A stretch of DNA of 64,000 bases from Strongylocentrotus purpuratus (taxonomy: Eukaryota > Echinodermata > Echinoidea > Camarodonta > Strongylocentrotidae): the NCBI RefSeq assembly GCF_000002235.5, contig NW_022145609.1, positions 7,194,163-7,258,162 on the forward strand, read 5' to 3'. Below are positions 21,072-32,458 of the stretch, one piece after another. The position numbers were made by a program, and so were the translations under genes. The notes under the pieces were generated by a model. It saw nothing but the letters and a program-made list of their open reading frames with translations, made no database searches and was not told the DNA's origin. Positions within the stretch are counted from its first letter, which is position 1. Each line of letters starts with the position of its first letter.

Positions 21072-21744
21072 ATGTACTCGGCTGTCTGTATTTCAAAGTC
21101 AGACTCGGTATATCAAAGTCATGAATTGAGGGAAGAGGCACGTTGGAAGGCTATTCATAATTGAGAGAGTCTGTCAATCCACCGAGTATCTATCGGTGTT
21201 TAGGAGATCCAGAACAAACATTTTTTGGCAATCTACAAGATGTTATCCCTTCGACTTTTACAAACACATTACATTTCCTTAGTATCTAAGGACTCTCTTT
21301 AATTATATGTAAGTCTATTTATGATTTCACATTCAAATTAATTCTGCTGAGACCCCCCCCCCCCCCCCCCCCCTGTGAAGGTATCGTGTGTTTTCGGTAC
21401 TACTCATCTCACCCACGCACCACGCGCAAACCCGCACTTTCCACTGACACTGCCATGCTTTATGACAAAATGACCTTCCCACATAATTATACATGGGGTG
21501 AAAATCAAGGATAGCGATTTGATGAAAATCATGTAATGATTGCTATGCAGATTTTCTTTTGTTTTCGGTATTCGTTTGAGTTTTGAATGTAGTGATTTAT
21601 TAAAGTAATATTATTTTCATCCTTTTAAATGTTGCATTGCTTTTACTTGGCCTGGACACATCATACATCACCTATTTCAGATTTCACCTTGTTCTAATAC
21701 CACTTTATTAACAATCATGTTTATTAACAAAAGAAGTAACGATA
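21072..21744. other. intergenic with a poly(C) tract
   Basis: A C run of about 20 at 21353-21373. No gene was recognised. Confidence 0.5.
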
Positions 21745-22153
21745 TTTACAATTGTATGGAATGTAATGCATGGTGTGGCTCCACAGTACTTGCGAAATCT
21801 CATAACAGAATATGTCCCAGGCAGAAATCTCCATTCTTCTGGTACTAAACAGTTAACAGTCCAAAGAACTATGTCTACTCTGGGAGAAAAGGCGTTTATT
21901 TCTGCAGCGCCATCTCTTTGGAATCCTCGCCCACTGAGGATCCGATCATTAGAATCCCTAGAAACATTTAAAAAGAATCTAAAGTCATATATGTTCGCAT
22001 GTTATTTTAGTTAATTATATGTTGAATGTACATGTACATCTATGCATTTCTTTCCTTCTCTTTTCTCTATGTAACTTTTTCTAATTCTATCCCTCTGCGC
22101 CTCAGAATAGTTTACTAGATCGATGGCGCATAACAAAATATGCTATATTATTA

Positions 22154-22250
<97 letters not shown>
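21745..22250 (+). pseudogene. 5'-truncated LINE 3' end with (ATT)n tail
   Basis: About 82 codons (to the stop at 22014) give the typical C-terminal tail of non-LTR ORF2: HGVAPQYLRNLITEYVPGR, LTVQRTMSTLGEKAFISAAP, SLWNPRPLRIRSLESLETF and KKNLKSYMF. There is no RT core. The 3' region reads TGCGCCTCAGAATAG and TAGATCGATGGCGC and ends in an ATT array (22147-22250). This end is shared with the SINE at 9421-9733. Confidence 0.85.
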
Positions 22251-22251
<1 letters not shown>

Positions 22252-25093
22252 CAAACTACCCAAAATAGTAAAGCTCAGGTAATGTTTGATTATTGATCTT
22301 TATATCTATATTGTATATTCCAGAATATTACGTGATTTTTACCAATTTGCGATCCTTGATCTTTCACTCCGTGTACATTTGGGATGCAATGATCTTATCA
22401 TGTTTATTCTTCTTTTAGCTGCACCTGGATATGAATTCACATATCAGTATTATTCATCTGTCATGTTTCATCCAGTGTTGTTGTTGTTGTTGTTGTTGTT
22501 GTTGTCTGCTTTCTCTAGATTTGGCATAATGCCAGTGTGTTAATATCATTTGAAGAGTGCATGGCCTCGGTGCCGAATGCTCTCTTTAATCTTAAAATAG
22601 TCTTAGGTTACTTTTGTTTTTGTTCCCATCTCCCTCTTTCAATCACAAAGAAAAGAGGTTTAAAAATATACTTAATCGAAAATATCCCACCAAGTAAATT
22701 TGGAATGTTTACTGTAATACCCCCCGGAAGGGCTTATCTTACTCCGTCCATTATCAGGGCACGGTACTTCCCAGCCCCTCTATTGTTCGAAATATTTTGA
22801 AGCTATTGTGGGGTACGTGGAAAAAAGCATGTCGATCGCTGCCTCTTCAAAGGAAATGATAAACGAAGAGAGGAGGACAGTTCGTGTCAGAGAACGACAT
22901 CCCGAGAATGAAAGAGAAAGGATGAAACACTTTAATGAGTGATGTTACAACCGGAGAATGTCCAGATTGATTGTTGCCGACGTAGTTCATGTGTTGATTA
23001 GGTGAGAGAGCCATTACGATCATGAAAGGCAGAATACACGTCAATGGACAACTCCTTAGGCATTAAATGCTATTATTGCATTCATCTTCCTCCTGCCATT
23101 TCATATCTGGATGTTAACTTAGTGATGTTTTTTATTAGCCATGCGAAGATTACAAGAAGAAGTAGGAGGAACCGTCCGTCATATACTTTTGATTTGAAGA
23201 TATTTGGAGCAATATTGTAATGCATCATCATCATCTTCATCTTCATCATCATCATCATCTCCCAAAACACGGATGAGGTGTGATACATCTTACGATATAT
23301 TTTAAAGTTCTCGTTTTGTTAATCCAAATTCGAGTATCTAATTCTTGTAGTGCAGATTGATCATAATGGATTGCCAGATTAATGTCAAAATGTTGGTGCT
23401 ATGCTACCATCCAATAAGCACTATTATTCTTCAATACTTCGCTTTCGACGGACTACATGGAGATGAACCAGCGTTTCCAACCTTATCTCTTCTCTAATAT
23501 GCGGTACCACTTCCAAAGACTACTACTCCAGTATTAGCAAGAAGATGATCATGATGGTAGGGGTACGACAAGTAAGGAGTTGGCTTCTCCGAGGGGATCG
23601 CTTCCCGACGTGTTATCCAACATCTACGGTACGTACGTGCTCCGGGGTATCCTTGTATTCAAGTTGAGGGGTGTATAATCACAACCGCAAGAACTTTCGA
23701 GAAATGAACACGAAGAAAAATTGTAATACCCTATTGTATATCAAAATTAATAGAAATGAAGTTCTGCTTTAATAAGTAAAACCTCATTAACTGTTTGCAT
23801 ATCGTATAAGGTGATGAACAAGCCTTTGAATTGTCTTAGGTTAATTTTTCGAAAGCTTTGGGATCGTTTTTATAATCAATGTTTTATGTCCATTTTAATG
23901 GTATCTAGAAGCAGGAGCGTGGAAACATCTTTAAAGTTTCAAGGGGTTTAAAGAAAAAATTAATTCCAAATTTGGTTAAACGCCTTCCCCTTAAACAAAC
24001 AAACAGGCATTTATTACACCCGTGTCAAATGAACATTTTTCATCACCAATCACCATTATGTAGATCTAATCATCCAAAAATAAAGTTCTCTTAAATATAC
24101 CGAAATGATGCTGAAACGTCTGGCTAAACAATTCTATTTTGAAAAAATATAGAGTTCTGTGATTTTGGTTAAGGCCATTTACTGTTCTATGCCACATAAG
24201 ATTTAGTGTAGTTTCTTTAAATCACATTATCGATGAAAATGTTAGATGCGTGTACTTGATGTACGTGTACTTTTTATGACTTAAAGTGTAATACGGTTCA
24301 CATTCCTGCATGTTTAACACCTTTGCTGCTCACCGCGATTCATTTCATTTACACTTACACATAAACCGCTGCCGGTTTTTTTTTTTGGTAGCGGTTTACC
24401 GCGTAATATCTATTAAAACGAGCCTTAAATTTCGATGAGGAATATTTTCTATGTCATGCACCCTTGGAACTTGGTCTGACAGGTTTTGAACAATTTGTTA
24501 CGTAATTCTTGTACAAAGATCTACGTGGGGGAGAGGGCGGGGTAAAAAACGGTAACTATATCGATTGTTCTGTGTTATTATATCTTTTCTAAATTAACGG
24601 GGCGAAGCAAGCCATGGACCTTTGTACTAGGTCCATGGTCTCAAAGGTACCAGTCTATAAATATTTTCTACAATATGGGAATTTATAAAAATCAGAAAAG
24701 CATAACGCAAGTTGAAATATCTTTCTGATGGAAGACCTATATGTCACAATTAGACAATATTAATTTTCAGTGTTAAATGTGTATTAGCAAGAAAATTGGG
24801 TTAGTATGAAATTTATTGGATTGTCGTTGCCTTATGAGGGAAACAGAAGGCGCATTTTAATAGAACACTTTTTGTATTTTGCCGCTGAATTTCATCCAAA
24901 ATTTCTGCCGATTTCTCTTTTATTTTACTAAAGATAAACTAGACATAATATTAAATTCAGGAAGTTTGCTCATATCTGCTAATCGATTTTGATATATTAA
25001 ATCAACATTTGTTTTAAAAGATAATATGTTTTAAAAGATAATATGTTTTTCGTCTTGCCCTCGACAATTAGTGTATTTTCTATTTTGTTCATC
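22251..25093. other. region upstream of FUT-B
   Basis: No complete gene. Simple repeats: (TTG)n at 22478-22505 and CAT/CTT triplets at 23222-23259. A hairpin CCATGGACC/GGTCCATGG lies at 24612-24638. A possible 5' coding exon for FUT-B starts at ATG 23545 (MIMMVGVRQ, donor GTAAGG at 23572, phase 0). It could instead run on to a GTACGT donor at 23629. Both are weak. Confidence 0.4.
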
Positions 25094-26389
25094 ATGCAGA
25101 GATATAACATTCGGCTGGCCTTGCTGTGCTTGATCATCATATGGTCAACGTTACTTTCTGGTCTTGTTCTTCACTCCAAACTGGTCATCAACCAGCGTGG
25201 GTCCAGCGTTGAGTCCAGTAGTGACCAGTCCATTCTAGAGCAATTAACCTTTAAATCAAACCGTACAGGTACTGGTCAGTGCGTCAAAAGTATCCTCCTA
25301 TATGGGGACTTGGAAGGTATGAGGAGTTGGCCTGAGCTTTCAAAATGGGTGGAGCTTATGGAAACAAGTCTAAGATTGGAAAGGGAGGTGAATCTGGGAT
25401 GCAGAACTGACAATATCAATTGCACGATCAAACTTTCCCTTGGGACGGACTTGAAACGTTTTCGCGGAAAAGACGCGGTTATTTTTGGCATTTTACCGCG
25501 TGCACTGAGAGGACAGATTGAGACGCTGAAAAATCTTGAGCCAGAGCAAAACCAAACGTGGTTCTTTTACAGCACAGAATCGCCTCACCGCATGACATTC
25601 TGGAATCAGAATCTGAACATAACTCAGCTCAAATACCACAAGTTGATTTCGTATCACTGGGATTCACACGTCCAATTATCGTTTGGTTCATACAGTTACC
25701 AACCACCAGCAAATACGTCCATGAGCTTGCCACCTCAATGGTCCACGAAGAAACATCTCATAGCATGGATGAACAGTAACTGTAATGAAGTATCGTGGCC
25801 AAGAAAACCGTTCTTAAGCCGCGTCCGCGCCCGCTTACCGGTGGACGAATTCGGAGCGTGCGGTACAAAGCAGTGTGAACCGCGTCATTCCTCTAAATGC
25901 TCAAAGTTGATACAAAGTTACAAATTTCTGCTCATCCTTGGAAACGCTGAATGTGATGGTCTGATTCCAGCCGACTTCTGGTCACTAGCTCTTGCCAATG
26001 ACGTTGTACCGGTTATCTACGGGGTTCCTAAGGCTGACGTTGCCAAGGTAGCTCCTCCCTCGTCCTTTATCCACGTTTCTTATTTTAAAACGGTGAAATC
26101 ATTGGCAGATTACCTCCTAACAATAGCAGACGACGAGAAAGAGTATAACAAGTTTTTTGCTTGGAAGAGACGCAGTGAGATAAAGTTGATGTACCCCGTC
26201 GCACCCAAACTCGTATGTAGAACGATACCACACATGTTTGACGGTACCCCACAATACCTGACGACTGTGGGTGAGTCGAGTTGGTTTAATGGTTGTCGGA
26301 CACGGCCCAACAAGAATTCCTTGAAGCCGTTTAGTCCTGATCAACAGTACAAGGAATACAACCATTGGACTATCTGGCAATCAATGTGA
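25094..26389 (+). CDS. FUT-B: GT10 fucosyltransferase paralogue with degenerate substrate motifs
   Basis: A 431-codon type II membrane protein (anchor in RLALLCLIIIWSTLLSGLVL) clearly paralogous to FUT-A: KDAVIFGILPRAL, QTWFFYSTESP, LIAWMNSNC, VVPVIYGVP and SSFIHVSYF align with it. Residue numbers below count from an earlier in-frame ATG at 25043. Three usually conserved sites differ: FUT-A TYRSDSDI is SYHWDSHV (203-210), GRCG is GACG (271-274), and YITEKFW is LIPADFW (307-313). In bacterial and animal GT10 enzymes the TEK Glu and Lys and a nearby Arg contact GDP-fucose, so catalysis is doubtful. The frame is otherwise intact with normal Cys pairs and sequons, which argues against a dead gene. 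The start is uncertain: ATG 25094 lies within a strong acceptor (TTTTGTTCATCATGCAG), so the exon may begin at 25100 in phase 0, as in FUT-A. Confidence 0.88.
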   Translation: MQRYNIRLALLCLIIIWSTLLSGLVLHSKLVINQRGSSVESSSDQSILEQLTFKSNRTGTGQCVKSILLYGDLEGMRSWPELSKWVELMETSLRLEREVNLGCRTDNINCTIKLSLGTDLKRFRGKDAVIFGILPRALRGQIETLKNLEPEQNQTWFFYSTESPHRMTFWNQNLNITQLKYHKLISYHWDSHVQLSFGSYSYQPPANTSMSLPPQWSTKKHLIAWMNSNCNEVSWPRKPFLSRVRARLPVDEFGACGTKQCEPRHSSKCSKLIQSYKFLLILGNAECDGLIPADFWSLALANDVVPVIYGVPKADVAKVAPPSSFIHVSYFKTVKSLADYLLTIADDEKEYNKFFAWKRRSEIKLMYPVAPKLVCRTIPHMFDGTPQYLTTVGESSWFNGCRTRPNKNSLKPFSPDQQYKEYNHWTIWQSM

Positions 26390-29221
26390 TTTTGTAATGA
26401 AACCGTGATGAATGGGAAATGGACAGGTAGAGGATATAAGTAATTATATATATATTAGAATGACATACAGTAGGAGCATTATGAATACGATGTGGTGATG
26501 ATTGGCTGAAACAAATATAATACATTGAGAAAGGTGTGGAGGGAAGCTGGGACTTGGGTCCAAACACAGGGATATGGAATTAACAAGATCAATGTGCCTA
26601 GCAGCCAAAATTTAAAAACGGTACGAATTTTTTTTGCCAGCCTGCATTATTATATTCATACATCGCCTAGAATTTGCTCACTTGTTAATTTTTACTTTTC
26701 CCATACGAGTATAAAAGTTTAGGATGAATCGATTTTCTTTTCTATGTTTTTAATAGCAATTAGTCAATGGTACTTACTTATAGAATTGGCTTTATGCATG
26801 AAACTAGTAATTCCCTTTTCTCGGCACTGGGATGTTTGTATTTTGTTACTGTATTCTCAGGGTAGGATTCAGGATTGTCAGCTTATAGTGCCCTTAAGAG
26901 GAAAACACGGCTCCGTCACCTCTCTCTCTCTTCGCTGAGTCCACTCAAAGCCCAATTATATACGCGTTCGTTAATATTTTTTAAAGATATAAATGTCACG
27001 TGAATTGTAATCAAACAGATTTAAAAAAAATTACCCAAAATATATTTTCTGTCACGAGTTTGTGTGTGATCTAACATGAGCTGTGTAAAACAAACAATAA
27101 TTACATCGTAGTAGAAATAAAATTTCGTTTTGTTGTTGTATTTGTCTAGAGGAAAAAGGGTTGCAAATATGAATTAAAAGAAATACAAAGTGAAATCAAA
27201 ATTTAAGTTATAAGAACCGGTGAGATAAAAAGAGCGAAAGGAAAAACATAGCAAAGGAGAATTAGGAAAGAGGATGAGTGGGAGAGAGAGAGGAGGAGGG
27301 GAAGTCATGATAGATAAATGGATGCGTGAAATTGATCGGTTCACTCCTTATTTATGAAAGATCGCCCTCAAGGGGCAACGTTAGGGTTATTAGCCACCTC
27401 AATGCTTTTAAGGGTGCGATATACGATATACAGGCTTTCAATGATATGCGTCGTGTGTAAAGTAAATTGATATATGTGCATGAAATAGGTATTTGTTGCG
27501 AGATAGATGATGGTTGCAAACGTGGAATGCACACGAGCAATGTGTGTGCTATTATGAAGTTTATCAAAGAATGCTATATGGGTGCACATTGCACCTGATA
27601 CGGAAAAGGTTAATTATGATGACACTAATGATAAGTTTGTGATGGTTTTATCCAACAGACTAAACGAACAATTTGTAAAGTCATTACGGAAGTGAAATAT
27701 AAATGTATTGAGTAGGATTTATTAAAGTGAAAATATGATAAAAACTGAAAGTGTAATTAAATCAGAAAATTAAATCAAATCAACTGTACAATACTATTAA
27801 ATTCTTTAAATAAGAATGTATCGACTTTAACATTTTATGAGAGCAAAATAACTTATTGTTAGGTCTACAATGGCAACACTTACAACATATATCCATTTCT
27901 AATATGTACAATTCTTTATTTATTAAAGAAATTAAATTAAAGAGATAATAGTTATTAAATAGGCGAGGAATAACAGATGCTCTTGCAAGATTTTCGCCCT
28001 GATCATGAACGACGTCTCATTGCAAGAGGGCAGGAGGGGTTGGTTAAAATTCCCATCTATGCGTGCTATGCCAAACCGTATACCAATAGATGTTTTCTTT
28101 CCATTATAATATACATCTTCAATATATGAATAAGTAATGATATCCCATCATGGTAATGTGCACAAATGTATCACGGTCGCGAGATGGCACATGCTTAACT
28201 TTATCAAGCGCGGTCGTCAGATTTGGGATGACGGGGGGGGGGGGGGGGGGGGAGAGAGAAAGGCTAAAAGCTCCATTTGCCAAAACGTCTGCTTAAATTT
28301 AGCTGGTCGATGGTAGTATCCCACCGTGGGTCCATGCTGGACGCATGTTTACTGGCTGATGGTAAACGTTAGCGACTCGCAAGATCTTGAAGGTCTATGG
28401 GGAGAGAGGGCAGAAGCATCGGCTTGCATTAAAGAGACAGTGTTCATGCATCGTAATGATTCCTCGGTAGTATTTTGATTATATGTTAAACGAATGTCTC
28501 TATGTTCGAGGGGTAGCCATTTTTTAATGTTTAAATAAAACGTACCGTCCATTCTTGGCGAGATGCTAGAAGGTGACGGTGGTGGAGCAACAAAGTGGGA
28601 GCTCAAGGGCATGTGCCTGCTCCCCATATCAAATGATAAAGAGAAAGAAGGCGAAAGAAATGGAGAGGGGAAAGAACATCGGAAAAACGTTAAGACCCCC
28701 TCTCATGCATACTCGTCCTATCCAAGCTAAGACACTTTCTTGCAATACTTGGATCAATGCTAGTGTACTGTATGAGATGTAATACACAATAATGTGAAAG
28801 AGTTATTAATACACACCTAAACCAGATAGATAACACGATGATATGCCTGCACGAACACAAATATTCAAAAAATCACTTCTACTCGGAAGGAGGACAGTAT
28901 TTCTTTAATAAGGTACACATTGCTTAAAATGAACAAGATAGGGCCTTTAAGGAGAGGTGAGGTGGGTTAGCATTTTGTCAAAAATCAATACTGAGAGTGG
29001 AAAGGGATCTGAGGCAAACAGAACTGACGCCAAAAGTGAGTGGTTGTGAAAGCCGTCAGCCTTGTCTGCTGTCACGAGATGGAGAGAAGGGGTGAAGAAG
29101 GAGGATGAATTAGAAGAGGTGGATGAACGTTCTATCATCTCGAGCATGAGAGGAATGATGGTATTAAATGAGGTAATGCGAACGTGGGTGGGGTGGGGTA
29201 AAGGGTGAATGAATTGTGATG
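26390..29221. other. intergenic 3' of FUT-B, no gene recognised
   Basis: AT-rich. A run of 20 G lies at 28233-28252, followed by GA repeats. Short open frames at 28349-28627 and 28947-29147 show no family signature. Confidence 0.5.
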
Positions 29222-29485
29222 AAGACTAGGGGCGGATCCAGGATTTTCCAAAAGGGGACATACAATGTACGAAATTGCGAGCGCGAAGCCTTTACGGCAT
29301 TGGGTCTGGCCGGGGCCCGCTTAAGAGCCCCGTAAAATGTTCAACCTTAAGATGATCTATGGTACATTCTGATGCATCTCTGAATGAGTAAAATCAACTT
29401 TTATGTTTTTAAAAGGTAAAACGGGGTGTGCGCCTCACGCACGCCCCCCCCCCCCCCCCCCACCCCTGGATCTGCCCCTGAAGAC
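29222..29485. mobile_element. short hAT-like or related TIR element with poly(C)
   Basis: The element 29227-29480 starts TAGGGGCGGATCCAGG and ends CCTGGATCTGCCCCTG, with AAGAC directly outside both ends (29222-29226 and 29481-29485). A 17-19 C run abuts the right TIR. The interior GCGAGCGCGAAGC resembles the hairpin text of the large element at 17818. An exact 8-bp duplication is not visible, so the superfamily is uncertain. Confidence 0.65.
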
Positions 29486-29635
29486 GAGCAAGATGACTTT
29501 GAAAACGGGCTGGAAGCCCGGAAGTCAGGTCTGGATCGTATTGCCTTGAGAATATTTCTGATATTTTGTATTTGTTTTCTTCCTCTCTATATTCTTTTCT
29601 CTCTCTGTCTTTGTCTCTGTCTCTCTCTCTTGGTT

Positions 29636-29668
<33 letters not shown>

Positions 29669-31412
29669 TTTTTTTCTCTCTCTCACGATAACTCTTTCTA
29701 TCCAACTATCTATCAATATAATATACCTCTATGACGCTTTTAGTCTTTCCCTCCATACCTACCCCCTCCCCTGTCTCTCTTTCTCTCTCTCTCTCTCTCG
29801 CTCTCAAAGTGTCACTCTCTTCATTTCTTCTTTTCATCTCCTTCATCATTTTTATTCTCTTTATTTTTTGTTTGAATTGTTGTATTTCTCCTATAACTCT
29901 CTTTCATTCCTTTCAATTTCATTTCAGCCACCATTATAACTTTTTTTTTCTCTCTCCCTTCATCTTTCTCTATAATCACCATCTCCCCTTACCTTTTTGT
30001 CAATATATATATATATATATATATATGCAGGTTTACTACATAATTCAAAATCAATTTATTCATGTTTCCAACAAAACATCACAAATCAATTATAAGCATT
30101 TAAAACAAATGTAAGAAATACATGTTGGAAACAGAGGGATCCACTAAAAAGCAATGCTTTTACAAGTGTGAACACCTCAAATGATACTTAGGGATAATGA
30201 GTAATTAAATCAACTAATCCGTAACTACAAAGGGAACTACAAAATAGGGGAAAGAAAAAGGGGGATGCCAACAGAGACGAGAAAGGGACAATTAGACAAT
30301 GCTTTACACGACAAAGATAGAAGAACATGGTCATAATACAAATACATATATTATCGGTACTCAGCCTCTACCTCCAAATACATTTCTCTTCTCTTTCCAT
30401 CTGTCCACCTTTTTCACAAGCATGAATGTCACCATGTCTACACACGCATACGTACACGCACACACAAACATCAGCCACCCACACATCATTCGTCTCGGCC
30501 ATCCTCTCCCTTTAGTGTCTGTTGTCATCCAATGATTCTCATTTCCTTTACCATCTTCCCCTGTGGGACCAATCATAATAAACAGCTCAAGGTAGAAATT
30601 ATTTGTCATTTCAACCTTCTCCTGAGCTCGTCTCAGTAACCAAGTCGAAGTGTAGACGCTATCAACGAAGAATTCATCGATTTTTCAGGAAAATTGTTAC
30701 CGATGATAATCAGAACATTCTGGATTTATATGGCGGTTATACAAGCCACAAGTCTTGATGGTTATTTTACTGCGATTATTAGAGTCTTTCCAACACAAAG
30801 TGTGTGCACATTGTCCACTCCACTAGGATATTCCATCCAAACTGTCACTATTTCAAGTGAGAACGTAATGTTGATCCAACCGCAATGATATAAACATCCT
30901 ATCGGGTTCGAGTTTACACCTTACTTGCACGTTTCCTGTTTGGGAGTTATAATAGAAAAAATTGAATGAACGTGCAAGGAAATCGCTCAACGTAACGAAA
31001 TAGTTTTCTGCCTAAAACTGATTTACAATAAAAGGAAAGTTTTGTTTTATTGTGTAAATAGTGTTTAATAAAACCCCATGCGAAAATAATATTTTTTTCA
31101 GAGATAAGATATACTCCCTGGTGAATTCAATATTGTTAGGGTGGAGTATCTTATTTTTAGTTGGGGGGGGGGGCATAGTATGACATTGCACTGTGCTGGT
31201 TCCTAACGTAGCTCTAGGCAATGTGTTATGGTATAATGATGATAAGATTTACGGATAACTGCGTTTTTATTGAAAAATAAGTCACATAGGATATACGATA
31301 CCATATTTATACAAACCTTAAACAATAACATTACATTTAAAATAGTGGCATTTCAAATGCACGGGGAAACGAAATATCTCCTGTGTAAGTTGAATTCCCA
31401 TCATTATCATGT
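29486..31412. other. simple-repeat-rich non-coding stretch
   Basis: CT microsatellites at about 29590-29690 and 29770-29815, and (TA)n at 30003-30026. A G run lies near 31164-31172. No gene was recognised. Confidence 0.55.
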
Positions 31413-31787
31413 TTAAAGGTAAAGACCAGTATTGGTAACGCCCCAATTTCAAAAAATGAAATGGAAGCTCTCATTACCAATCATGTGAAAGAATATGTTT
31501 TGACTAATACATGATGATAAAAAATTTGCCGGGAAACCGCCTACTAATTCATATACTTGGTAAATTTATTTCTCTCATGGTCGTGTGAGAGAGATAGGGT
31601 AGTCCCATATACATCTTTCTGTGTATAGTGCTTGTAACTTTACGAAGAATGGGCCACATTTCTTATCATTTTGATGATTCCAGAACCTTGCAGATGCTAG
31701 ATGCTAGATGATCAACCTTTTCTGATCGATTCCACAACGTTTCTTTCACAATGCAATCGCATGACCATTACTGGTCTTTACCTTTAA
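31413..31787. mobile_element. TTAA-flanked MITE
   Basis: The ends TTAAAGGTAAAGACCAGTA and TACTGGTCTTTACCTTTAA form TIRs of about 19 bp bounded by TTAA. It is 375 bp, with internal AATTTCTCTCATGG and a short GATGCTAGATGCTAGATGAT repeat. It has the same architecture as 19529-20092 and 47377-47935. Confidence 0.85.
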
Positions 31788-32422
31788 AAAATCATCAAAA
31801 TATTGTAAAACAAAGAAGCAATACAATGTTATCATTTACACATTATATGCATCATAAACACGTTTATTTTGCCCACTGCATTCTCAGTACATGTACATGG
31901 CGGGGCATGCGAGAAATTGAAATATATATAATTCATAATACGAGGAACATCCGAGTGCGTTTCCTCCCACCGACACGTTTGTAGACGATGGATAATACAG
32001 TCAAGTCGGTCACAGGGTAATTACAATGACAAACATCAGGACAAGATACAAATTAACAAGTAGTATCCCTTTGAACAGAACACCAATGATCATCATAAAT
32101 GAATGACGAGGATATACAAAACAGTTCAGGATCGAATAAAAGCAACGAATACATACAGACCTAAACTTTTCGTCTTGCACTTATTACCATGGTCAGGGTA
32201 AATCGGACAATATCAACGGAAGCTAAAGAAACCAAATTTAAAAACATGCAAAGTTAAAAAGTTATGTGTGTATTTTTTGCTTTAAAATGCGTGTTTTGCC
32301 ATTGAACCAATTGGGATTATTAAAGGGATATAGGAACCCGGACGCTATGCATCTGATTATGATGGTATTCTATTTCCTTGAAACCGAAACAAGACTACAT
32401 ATTGACCCCCCCCCCCCCCCCG

Positions 32423-32458
<36 letters not shown>

